Origin: Parasedimentitalea maritima
GTDB taxonomy: Bacteria; Pseudomonadota; Alphaproteobacteria; Rhodobacterales; Rhodobacteraceae
Assembly: GCF_005771405.1 (NCBI RefSeq)
Contig: NZ_VAUA01000012.1
Span: forward strand, 1 to 64,000
Reading direction: 5' to 3'
DNA: 64,000 nucleotides
Shown: in pieces, positions 57,401-64,000 of the stretch
How positions within the stretch are numbered: position 1 is the stretch's first letter
Layout: every line of letters starts with the position of its first letter
Notes under the pieces: model-generated
Databases searched by the model: none
Seen by the model: only the letters and a program-made list of their open reading frames with translations
What the model was told of the DNA's origin: nothing
Made by a program: the position numbers and the translations under genes

Positions 57401-57975
57401 ACCTCATCCGGCAGCTCCAGTCTCACGATGCTCTCTGATAACAGCTTAGTGTCTTCAAACTGTTTAAGCGACTGAATCTCTGTGCGTTTTTTGAACAGAA
57501 CTCCAATTGTTCCATCTTCTATAAGTTTGGGCTGATCTGGTATTTTGGCCTTCAAATAAACAAGGTTTACTTGATGTGTTTCCAGACTTCTCCTGCCCTG
57601 TTCAAATTCAGGGTTTTCAGAATCCGCGTTTGTTATAGAAACGTGGATACCGTCCACCGCCTGCTTGATTGACGTATATGACTTAGTCAGGGTGACAACT
57701 GTTTCACGAAAATCCAGAACTTCCGCATTTACCTGCCCTTTGGGTATCGACTTAAGAGCTTGGCTGCACTGTCCCAACATGGCCCGAATTGCATCAAGCA
57801 AAGAGTCTACTTCGGCTTTTTTCTCCAAATAGCTCTGGTAGTCTTGCTTGACCTTTTCGTTATGCTCAATTTCCGCGTTCTGTTTGGCCTTTTTTCGCTT
57901 GAACATTCCTGCGGACGGCACGACGTGTAGATAATTTGCTAGGAACGTCAATTGGGTTGATGTCAATTCAGTCAT
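54472..57975 (-). CDS. Very large coiled-coil protein of unknown function (1167 aa)
   Basis: No recognised domain. The sequence is Ala/Lys/Glu/Leu-rich with long heptad-like helices throughout (for example NAEIEHNEKVKQDYQSYLE near residue 33, and ELDELVARKRRLEAYEALM-like near 350). A CRKCRD pair near residue 205 could bind metal or form a disulfide. The N-terminus FLANYLHVVPSAGMFKRKK and the C-terminal block with HPALKVYRGNPF and ALHGFDVDVLTKL are the least repetitive parts. It has no signal peptide or transmembrane helix. It is second in the three-gene cluster; a 264-base gap separates it from the 631-aa gene upstream. Confidence 0.8.
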   Translation of the reverse strand: MTELTSTQLTFLANYLHVVPSAGMFKRKKAKQNAEIEHNEKVKQDYQSYLEKKAEVDSLLDAIRAMLGQCSQALKSIPKGQVNAEVLDFRETVVTLTKSYTSIKQAVDGIHVSITNADSENPEFEQGRRSLETHQVNLVYLKAKIPDQPKLIEDGTIGVLFKKRTEIQSLKQFEDTKLLSESIVRLELPDEVAERQRSQALADHDLLCRKCRDRIDAMIVDAQNPDKASLRDSLVSSAGDLVEKLKGDRQPIIDILINAINGHAHDKIAQLMADGSPVAAREMQRTKIITESLKTLNRQTDALTLDVTELRVAFADAKPGVAKREAAAAFHEAQAQLDELVARKRRLEAYEALMAQHAAKIAEAESELWEWFEDPVETVTNLLADPETKLRPPGEPSLEMLVGNGGMYFNQANQYETDRKRVVLDAKLFPDEEEITYLDEDQFNILMSIIDEGKKLAEAGKNPEAEFAFIKARSLHQVFRESARMALPPAQEPPLSEIEKLNKQLASFNVELDRFWGRGGDEQNTLRTQLKKIAKARDIEVAKDVPDVASIQAHADNFDKALAQAIAAYVPQQRDQLARDRAQDAKNEILQGLLSMYNTKELQEAQLADVPSDKLLVIEQDGVTKYFEIKTERGGTQDKVSDKHIPREAMDLLLEQATMLELLAQSQSPDCFAEIEAAVAKGQADLAAISKGGPDYDYVAKQVKECTKLLAAKRFSSWVPDGLYELKVEFENFKDNYITGYLPAKAKLKVDELHAALEAKKVEATALSKAYDKAEIVVKRVEAKLAGGKKAPKPNLADQLRDLIKKGPGALMLGYTSAPGELKEADALLARMKKALEDIGPALESDGLEGEFKSDINTARQTLETKSETGIRTAKAKAEAIEAKIDGKMAEFDPSSNGLKALEDFAKFLEKEAKGASDRKAAVAEFESGKEKVEASLKHAAATLEKEKSTLASYTEYKNVYDAMKAQFDATKKITDPVQGVAQIKPQISSAKQLDDELQNLSVIKSGKATGPDFPGWEDALKTKMENISQSASNVADSIIDKAKYKPSGVAEEDKALEELKDAAADVAGTLRLVTYPNFKKILTLDKNIAVEAAAALADTNTVTRKKALALVREKALAEVRRIRTEMDAHPALKVYRGNPFSNKSWDGFASALHGFDVDVLTKLQPA

Positions 57976-58239
57976 TAGAACAATCCATTGCTGGCAACTC
58001 GCGAAACTCTTTAGAAACAGTTTCCTAAGAAAATTAACCCACTGTCGTGTGCAATATCGTGTGTGTCAACAAAACTGGCGTGCAGGACGTAAATAGTTTC
58101 CAGAGACTTTATTAGAGATAATAACGTGAGGTGAAACGAGCGGCAATGACGCCTTGAGTCAACATTGCCCAGACGGCAGAGAACTGCCGAAACAGAAAAC
58201 GATCGCCTTTTCCTGACACCATAGTATCCGCTGATACCG
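57976..58239 (-). promoter_or_regulatory. Leader between the 631-aa and 1167-aa genes
   Basis: 264 bases with no gene. A CGGCAG-AGAA-CTGCCG tetraloop hairpin lies at 58174-58189. It may attenuate transcription or mark the 3' end of the 631-aa message, with a second promoter for the two larger genes downstream. Confidence 0.35.
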
Positions 58240-60135
58240 TCAGGCCGCGAGGACCTTGTCAATTTCGCCAAGTGCAGCGCGTGAAGTGGACGCGACGGCA
58301 ACATTCGCAAACCCGTTGCCCTGATCGACATCTTTGAAAAATGGAGCATTGAGCTCGTTTTGATATTCATTCACCAACGAACGAGCCTGTTTTTTCGCGG
58401 CTTCCCGCTGCTCACCTTCCTTGGAATTGACGATTTCATCGAGCTTATCTTCCAGTCGGGCATCTAGCTTTTCGATATAACCAGTCAGATTTCCAACTCT
58501 ATCACCAACCTCTTTCAAATCATTGTTTCCCGAGCAAAATTTGAGAATGGCCGATTGCAATTTCTCAATTTCCAATTTGAGCACGCCGCGCGTTTTGTTC
58601 CAGTTCAGGCGGGAAATCGCGAAAGGCTGAACATCCGACGGAATTTCCGAATGCTGGGCCGTTTCCTCCAGCGTCGCGCCAGCTGCAATCATCTCTTCCG
58701 CGAGCTTTAGTTGGTTCCACGCCTTTGCATGATCCGGGCCCGGCACCAGTTCAACCGCGGTGTTGAACAGGATACTCAGCTTGTTCGGATCCGCGACTTT
58801 ACCCGCCGATATGGCCGCTACGAAATTGGGCATCACCCGATCTATCGCTGCCTGCAATTTCAACGCGTCGCGGACCTTATCCAGCCCGCTGACCGCCGCC
58901 TTTATCTCGCCACCAGAAAGATTGTTCTGTATCTGGTCAAGTTGAGTGATCAACGATGATTGCACATCGCCTGGCGGCAGCGCGTTAACGTTCTTGCGCA
59001 CCGCGTCAACGTCGGCCAGAATCTTTGCAACACGCGGATCTTGCTCCGGTTTGGCCGCAGCCTGAGCCGTATCGGTTCCCGCAAGTTTATCCAGAGCGGC
59101 TTCAATTCTCGAAAGGCCTGTTTCGGCAGCGGTTGCATCCTTTTTCTTGATACTGGCTGCGACCCCCAGCAAGGCTTTTTGCAGCTTTTCGGCGGTAACT
59201 TCGGGCATTTTTGCAATGCGCAGCTGCAACGCTTTTAGACGGGTGATCAACGCAGCCAAGTCTGCGTTTTCGGGCTGCTGTGCAGAGATCTCCGCCGCCT
59301 CCTCGCTGGCAGAGGTCCCGCTAATTTTCGCCAGTGCGGCCTCTATCTGGCCCATTGTGGTGCGAGCAGGCTCCAATTCTCCCCGTTTGATCTTTTGAAC
59401 AACGTCCGCCAAGGCCTGATTGAGCTTGTCAGCTACCTGGTCTGGCGCCTGTTTGAGCAGCGGCTGAGCTACTTTGATCCGGGCAACTAAGTCGGATGAA
59501 TCCCCAGCGCCAGCTGCCTCGGTTGCTGTACCTTGTTCAGCTCGTAGCTTGTCCAGCGCTGCTTCGATCCGGACCATTCCCTGATCGGCGGCGGCGAAAT
59601 CTTGAGCTTTAACCTGTGCAACCACACCATCAAGTGCGGATTTGAGTTTTTTGGAGAAGGGCGCTGGGGCTGTGGCGACACGGGGTTGTGCGGCCTTAAT
59701 ACGGGTTACGAGTCCTGCTGCGTCGCCACCTTTGATGACAGCCCGGGTGCCCTCATCCTGCTGACTGGGGTCGGTAGGCAGATCTTCGATGTCTTCGTCC
59801 AGCACATTTCCGTCGGCATCAAGAACCCGGACGTTCAGCGATACTTTGTTGGCTTTCAGGAATTTCTTTAACAGGCGCGCCAGCGCAGGGACAGCACGCT
59901 CGCAAGTCAGCGACATTAGTTTTTCTTCAACGACGCACATACCAAAGGCAACTTTAGCGCCCATGCCTTCTTTTTTGGCAGCCTTGCCTAAAATCTCGGC
60001 CGAGCGTTTGCGGTGCATAGCTAAGTAGTGTTCGGACTCGTTCTTGCCAGGGTTAAAGGCAAACGGCAACGGTCCCTTACGTGCCAGTTTTATCATTTTC
60101 TTCAGCTCAGGGCCTTCGATCTTGAATTCTGACAT
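58240..60135 (-). CDS. Repeat protein with four helical repeats (631 aa), unknown function
   Basis: RBS AGAGGA before ATG 60135. Residues 1-120 form a compact domain (KKMIKLARKGPLPFAFNPG, then CERAVPALARLLKKFLKANK and an acidic VLDADGNVLDEDIEDLP). Four related repeats of about 57 residues follow at about 141-198, 215-271, 295-351 and 369-426. Each starts LVxRIKAAQP-like and ends IEAALDKL-like, joined by Ala/Glu/Gln spacers. The last 200 residues are helical. There is no signal peptide. It is probably the first gene of the cluster. I do not recognise a named family. Confidence 0.8.
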   Translation of the reverse strand: MSEFKIEGPELKKMIKLARKGPLPFAFNPGKNESEHYLAMHRKRSAEILGKAAKKEGMGAKVAFGMCVVEEKLMSLTCERAVPALARLLKKFLKANKVSLNVRVLDADGNVLDEDIEDLPTDPSQQDEGTRAVIKGGDAAGLVTRIKAAQPRVATAPAPFSKKLKSALDGVVAQVKAQDFAAADQGMVRIEAALDKLRAEQGTATEAAGAGDSSDLVARIKVAQPLLKQAPDQVADKLNQALADVVQKIKRGELEPARTTMGQIEAALAKISGTSASEEAAEISAQQPENADLAALITRLKALQLRIAKMPEVTAEKLQKALLGVAASIKKKDATAAETGLSRIEAALDKLAGTDTAQAAAKPEQDPRVAKILADVDAVRKNVNALPPGDVQSSLITQLDQIQNNLSGGEIKAAVSGLDKVRDALKLQAAIDRVMPNFVAAISAGKVADPNKLSILFNTAVELVPGPDHAKAWNQLKLAEEMIAAGATLEETAQHSEIPSDVQPFAISRLNWNKTRGVLKLEIEKLQSAILKFCSGNNDLKEVGDRVGNLTGYIEKLDARLEDKLDEIVNSKEGEQREAAKKQARSLVNEYQNELNAPFFKDVDQGNGFANVAVASTSRAALGEIDKVLAA

Positions 60136-60286
60136 GCCGTCCTCTGCAGTGAATTTCCTATCTCCAGCACGCTAGCGCACTGCAATTCGGTTGTATAGGC
60201 AGCGTTAACGGATTACCTTGACGATCCTTCTGGAACAGGTAGCGGCGGCTGTATGTGCAAGTTTCCCTATAGCATAAGTGTCCCGC
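60136..60286. promoter_or_regulatory. Upstream region of the giant-protein cluster
   Basis: 150 bases upstream of the 631-aa gene must hold its promoter. No operator or clear -35/-10 pair could be called. Confidence 0.3.
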
Positions 60287-60682
60287 ATGAGTGTCGAGTT
60301 GTCAGGTGATCGATGGGCTGCAGACGAAAGTGCGGTCTGGGGCTACTATGGCGCGTCTAATACCAATGTCATGTCTTAATATTGAAGTGGCTCAATATCG
60401 ACTGAAGGCTACGGTCTTGGTATCACGGGTGCTTGGTTGGGCCATAGTGGGTTCTATTTTGATAATCAGGCGCAGTTCAGCTGGTCTGACGGTGATTTGA
60501 GTGACTCCCCAGTTGGTTCTCTTGTCGAAGGCAACAGGGGCTTTGGTTACTCGCTTAACACTGAAGTTGGAAAACGCATCTTCATGAATATCCGCTGGGC
60601 AGCTCACCCCCTTGCACGAAGTTTGAAGGTACAGGCTATGCAAAGGTCGCTAACTGCGCCTTGCCGCCGTTGATACGGCCGT
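60287..60682 (+). pseudogene. Remnant of an autotransporter beta-barrel gene
   Basis: A 30-codon frame from 60287 (WAADESAVWGYYGASNTNV) stops at TAA. A shifted frame from 60386 then continues GSISTEGYGLGITGAWLGHS, GFYFDNQAQFSWSDGDLSD, GSLVEGNRGFGYSL and EVGKRI before losing similarity near 60606. These blocks follow the order of autotransporter C-terminal barrels (WxxGLxxxYG, YGLGxxxTWxG, GFYVDxQAQxxW, GFGYxLxxExGKR). The frame break and missing barrel end indicate a dead gene. Confidence 0.5.
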
Positions 60683-60890
60683 CGTGCTGTCCGCCTTTTG
60701 TATCGGATGCTGTACGACCCGCCTAGGTCGTGAAACAGCGACCAACCGACATTGCTGGGACGTGTCCATTTATCCACCGTCAACGACTGCTATGAAAAGC
60801 ATTTCGATCGTACGCAGCTGTAGGGCCCAACTGGAGCTTTCGGCCCTGAGATGTCGCAGGCGAGTTTTGCGTCGACCGAAACTATAATTG
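60683..60890. other. Short stretch with no recognisable content
   Basis: About 200 bases between two pseudogenes. I see no gene, repeat or terminator in it. Confidence 0.4.
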
Positions 60891-61924
60891 TCAGAAAACG
60901 ATGCGAAAACAGGTCCCGTTTTCCCGAGGTTCTAAGGACAGGCTTCCCCCCAGTGCCTCAACAGTTGATTTTACGATATTTAGCCCCATTCCAGTCCCGC
61001 CTTGTTCTCGCCGTGTCGTGAAAAAGGGAGTCATGATTTTTTCCCGATTTCCCTTACTGATACCAGTGCCATCATCGCTAACCGTCAACCAAACTCCTTT
61101 GGGATTCGTGCCAGCTTCCAGATTGACTGTACCGGCCTCATGTTGGGCGGCATTTTCCAAAAGATGTGCCAAGATGATCCGCAATGTGTTTTGGTGGACA
61201 GGCAGAGTAAAATTCTCGTTTTCACCCCGATGTCGAGGTGGGGGAAGCTGGAACAGATGTCTTTTTCTAACCCACCTAGATTGCAGGCCCCAACGTTTGC
61301 ATTTTGGTCAGCTAGGCTGAATTTGCGCATGCTGGCCAATAGCTCTTCCATGCGGGCTGCATCATTCTCGATGTTATCAAGAAACCTATGCCGCTGTTCA
61401 TCCGTCATTTCATTTTCACGCAGCAATTCAGCGGCGCCCTTCACCGCAGTCAGTGGCGATTTTAATTCATGCGTCACATGAGCCGTATAGGATTTCAATG
61501 CGTTTTGCTGGTCCTGAAGCCGCGCCGTCAGTGATTGAAAACTGTTGCTGAGATTTTCAATTTCTCGGGTTCCATAGTGGTTGATAGGTTCCCATCTTCT
61601 GCCTCCGTTCCCAATTGACCGTGTGCGCTGCATTAAGGTGTGTATCGGGCGGGTAATGAAACGCCAGAACACCAGGCCAATCAAAGCCGTGGAAATGAAG
61701 ATGAAAGCGCCCGCTTTGGCAAGGGTGAAACGTTCGCCGTAAAGGAAGCGAAAGATGTGATTTGGGGTGCGGCTTATGTAGACTACTCCAATAATGTTAT
61801 CTTTGACGGTGACGGGCATCTGATGCCAAGAGCGCTGGTATCGGGTCAATTTGTGGTTCACTGCAACAGAGGGTCGTGGTGTTTCTCTCGCTCTCAAATA
61901 TCGATGGAGAGCGACATCAAACAT
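60891..61924 (-). pseudogene. Truncated, frameshifted sensor histidine kinase
   Basis: The frame from 61924 encodes a partial sensor domain, a membrane helix (AGAFIFISTALIGLVFW), a HAMP-like region and the phosphoacceptor H-box (AHVTHELKSPLTAVKG, His152). It then goes out of frame near 61215-61235. The ATP-binding domain continues in another frame (LAHLLENAAQH N-box, DDGTGISKGN, TGMGLNIVKSTVEALGG) to the stop at 60891. The first membrane helix and start of the sensor domain are missing to the right of 61924. No response regulator is adjacent. Domain order suggests a CreC-like kinase. Confidence 0.8.
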
Positions 61925-62130
61925 CTAGTGGCGAGATTTTTTTTGCGTGATGTTTGCAGTTAGCAATTTATAACGTAGTAATGTTAGTCCTTATCAAGAC
62001 GTCATCGCATTGTTTTCTGTCAAAAGTGTAGGTTTTTCGGGGTTTGGTTGGTGTTTATCTTTGTAATGGTGACATGCTCATTTATAACGATCTAAATCGA
62101 TGTGAGCTTTCCTGAAGTTGATGTGCAAAG

Positions 62131-63177
62131 ATGGCTGAAAATCTTGTTAAGTCGCGCCCCACCCAGCGTACAATCGCTGATAAGGTTGGGATGTCTGTTG
62201 GAGCGGTGTCGCGAGCTTTGGCAAATGATCCAATGATGGCAAAAGACACTCGGGCTCTGGTTCAGAAGACTGCCAAAGAGCTTGGCTATTCACCTGATAG
62301 AGCGGCGCAACGGCTGCGCACAGGGCGGACACATGTTATCAATTTGATATTGCCACCACATGAGGAAATTCTTGGATTTGGCACACAGTTGATCCGGGGT
62401 ATCAGCACCCGCCTTGAAAGCACCAATTATCATCTTGTGGTGCTGCCTGATTTTGGCACTGAGCAGTCTGTTGAACATATTGAGCGGATCGTTCAGGACA
62501 AACTCGCGGATGGTATCATTTTCTCGCGCACGATGCCTAACGACAGTCGAATTCGGTTTCTTTCGGAGGCGGAGTTTCCATTTGTAACACATGGTCGTTC
62601 GGAATTGGCGACGCAGCATCCGTTTGTTGATTTTGACAATTTTGGATTTGGACAAAGCGCTGCAAAGATGTTGTTAGACCGTGGGTCAAAGCATTTGAGT
62701 ATTTTGTTACCGCCAAAAGAGTTTACGTTTCACCATCACCTTCTGCATGGATTCATGTCTTGCGTGCACAAATCGGGTGTTGAATTCGAGATCATAAAGG
62801 ATGTCACACTAGATAGTGGGGCAGACCAAATACATGCATGGTTCCAGACCAGATTCAACGCTCCGAATGCTCCGGATGGGTTGGTCCTTCCGGGAGATGT
62901 ATCTGGTTTAGCTGCACTTGCGGCGATCCAGGATTTGGGTTTGATCCCAGGGCGAGATATCAACGTCGTCGTCAAGCACACGTCCAGGGTCTTCGACTTT
63001 GTTAGACCAAAGGTGGACAGCCTATATGAGGACCTGTCAGCAGCCGGTGAACACCTGACAGACTTCTTGCTAAAACGGATTTCTGGTGAACCCAATGCTG
63101 GCCTTCAGTTTATCCAACCTGTTCTGAGCACACAAACGGGCACGGCTGTACACGCCGAACCAAAATTGTGCACCTAA
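62131..63177 (+). CDS. LacI-family transcriptional regulator
   Basis: 348 aa. The N-terminal LacI HTH and hinge (residues about 12-70, RTIADKVGMSVGAVSRALANDP and RAAQRLRTGRTHVINLIL) is followed by a periplasmic-binding-like sugar-sensing domain (GFGTQLIRGISTRLE, VDFDNFGFGQSAAKMLLDRG, GLVLPGDVSGLAALAAIQDLGLIPG). It most likely senses a sugar and controls the following epimerase gene, 27 bases downstream, and whatever lies beyond the window. Confidence 0.93.
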   Translation: MAENLVKSRPTQRTIADKVGMSVGAVSRALANDPMMAKDTRALVQKTAKELGYSPDRAAQRLRTGRTHVINLILPPHEEILGFGTQLIRGISTRLESTNYHLVVLPDFGTEQSVEHIERIVQDKLADGIIFSRTMPNDSRIRFLSEAEFPFVTHGRSELATQHPFVDFDNFGFGQSAAKMLLDRGSKHLSILLPPKEFTFHHHLLHGFMSCVHKSGVEFEIIKDVTLDSGADQIHAWFQTRFNAPNAPDGLVLPGDVSGLAALAAIQDLGLIPGRDINVVVKHTSRVFDFVRPKVDSLYEDLSAAGEHLTDFLLKRISGEPNAGLQFIQPVLSTQTGTAVHAEPKLCT

Positions 63178-63204
63178 ACCTTCAGCTAACATGGTGAGAC
63201 TACT

Positions 63205-64000
63205 TTGAAAAATATATCCCATGACCACAACTCTAAGGCTGACCAGTATCGATTTGGAACAGCTGCACATCGTGCCTTTTTGATCGAAGATGCGCGACGG
63301 CAGTTTGATTTTTTTCAAGCCAGCGTTCGACCTGAAGGCGGATTTCACACGCTTGATTACAAAGGGTTGCCGCTGACAGATACAGTGCAGGAATTGCATA
63401 CGACCACTCGGTTGATCCATTCGTATGCATTGGGGAAGATTGCCGGGCATAAGGGATGTGAGGCGGTAATCGGCACGGGGATGGACTACCTTTGGAGCCA
63501 TCACCGGGATCGCGATCATGGTGGGTATCTTTGGGCGCTGGATGGGAATGAGATCCACGATGACCGTAAGCTTGCCTATGGGCATGCTTTTGTATTGTTG
63601 GCGGGTGCAAGTGCCAAAATGGCCGATCACCCCGATGCGGACCGATTGATTGATGATGTCACGACCATTCTTGAAACCCGCTTTTGGGAAGACAGCCATG
63701 GGCTTTTCTCTGATGAATGGAACCGTGATTGGTCACCGTTTTCGACCTATCGTGGATTGAATGCAAATATGCACAGTGTTGAGGCATTGTTGACAGCCTA
63801 TGAATCCACCGGCCGCGAACGCTATCTGGTTATGGCAGGACGGATCCTTGATTTTCTTGTATACCGGATAGGAGCAAATGAAGGGTGGCGACTACCGGAA
63901 CACTATACGCAAGATTGGAAAATCGATCGCACCTATAGTGGGAATCCGATGTTCCGTCCGGCCGGGACAACGCCTGGCCATTCCTTTGAACTGGCGCGGC
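63205..64000 (+). CDS. AGE-family sugar epimerase/isomerase (partial, 3' end outside window)
   Basis: 265 codons from TTG 63205 to the window edge; no in-frame ATG occurs near the start, so TTG with GGTGAG upstream is the best start. The (alpha/alpha)6-barrel family of N-acylglucosamine 2-epimerases, mannose isomerases and sulfoquinovose isomerase is indicated by KLAYGHAFVLLAGASA, DEWNRDWSPFSTYRGLNANMHSVEALLTAYE and GTTPGHSFELAR. The conserved histidines include those in YGHAF, NANMHSVEA and GHSFE. Substrate choice cannot be decided. Confidence 0.88.
   Translation, partial: MKNISHDHNSKADQYRFGTAAHRAFLIEDARRQFDFFQASVRPEGGFHTLDYKGLPLTDTVQELHTTTRLIHSYALGKIAGHKGCEAVIGTGMDYLWSHHRDRDHGGYLWALDGNEIHDDRKLAYGHAFVLLAGASAKMADHPDADRLIDDVTTILETRFWEDSHGLFSDEWNRDWSPFSTYRGLNANMHSVEALLTAYESTGRERYLVMAGRILDFLVYRIGANEGWRLPEHYTQDWKIDRTYSGNPMFRPAGTTPGHSFELAR

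Noticed and set aside
54997-57438. Plus-strand frames of 121-182 aa inside the 1167-aa gene
   Set aside because: Phe/Leu/Ser-rich antisense products of a coiled-coil gene; no start signals or homology seen.
45005-62100. Direct repeat of the tRNA-Leu 3' end as an attachment site
   Set aside because: Scanning by eye found no second copy of the T-arm/acceptor sequence and no integrase gene in the window, so an att site cannot be claimed.
1-64000. CRISPR arrays
   Set aside because: No set of regularly spaced identical repeats was seen anywhere.

Overview
The window looks like chromosome of a marine Roseobacter-group alphaproteobacterium (Rhodobacteraceae). This rests on gene content and order: a trpG-trpD-ung-trpC-moaC-moeA-lexA run, an alphaproteobacterial SOS box (GTTC-N7-GTTC) before lexA, a B12-dependent class II ribonucleotide reductase (nrdJ), and a citramalate synthase. 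No database search was possible. Family names come from motifs and sequence recognition.

Region 1 (1-225): the 3' end of an IS481-type transposase, and the inferred right end of that element, which appears to cut through the first codons of a secreted or RTX-like protein gene.

Region 2 (about 370-45,000): dense housekeeping chromosome. In order: gltA and gltX (minus), comEC (plus), the trp/moco/lexA operon (minus), a YibQ-type polysaccharide deacetylase and a TauE transporter (plus), a PpiD-like chaperone with trpE (minus), an aminotransferase, and a divergent subclass B1 metallo-beta-lactamase with strikingly NDM-like motifs. Then come fabI-lysE-gpt, pdxH, a two-domain cold-shock protein, a DUF192 protein, tRNA-Pro(UGG), nrdJ, an outer-membrane barrel and a second aminotransferase. 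These are followed by cysS, cimA with a hydrolase and a squalene-synthase-like gene, an HExxH protein, an MFS carrier, an AlkA-type glycosylase with an esterase, rluE and an HNH nuclease. The region closes with an arginine catabolic operon (arginase, CtlX-type hydrolase, ornithine cyclodeaminase) beside its likely Lrp regulator, then a DedA-like protein and dsbB. tRNA-Leu(CAA) ends it.

Region 3 (about 45,000-62,000): accessory DNA starting right after tRNA-Leu. Coding density is low, with a lipoprotein, a GNAT-like protein overlapping tail to tail with an HTH regulator, decayed ORFs, and a lectin-like secreted protein divergent from a CGNR zinc-finger regulator. Next is a cluster of three very large unrecognised helical proteins (1048, 1167 and 631 aa), the most novel content of the window. 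It is followed by an autotransporter-barrel pseudogene and a broken sensor kinase.

Region 4 (62,131-64,000): a LacI-family regulator followed by an AGE-family sugar epimerase/isomerase running off the window, probably a sugar-use operon.
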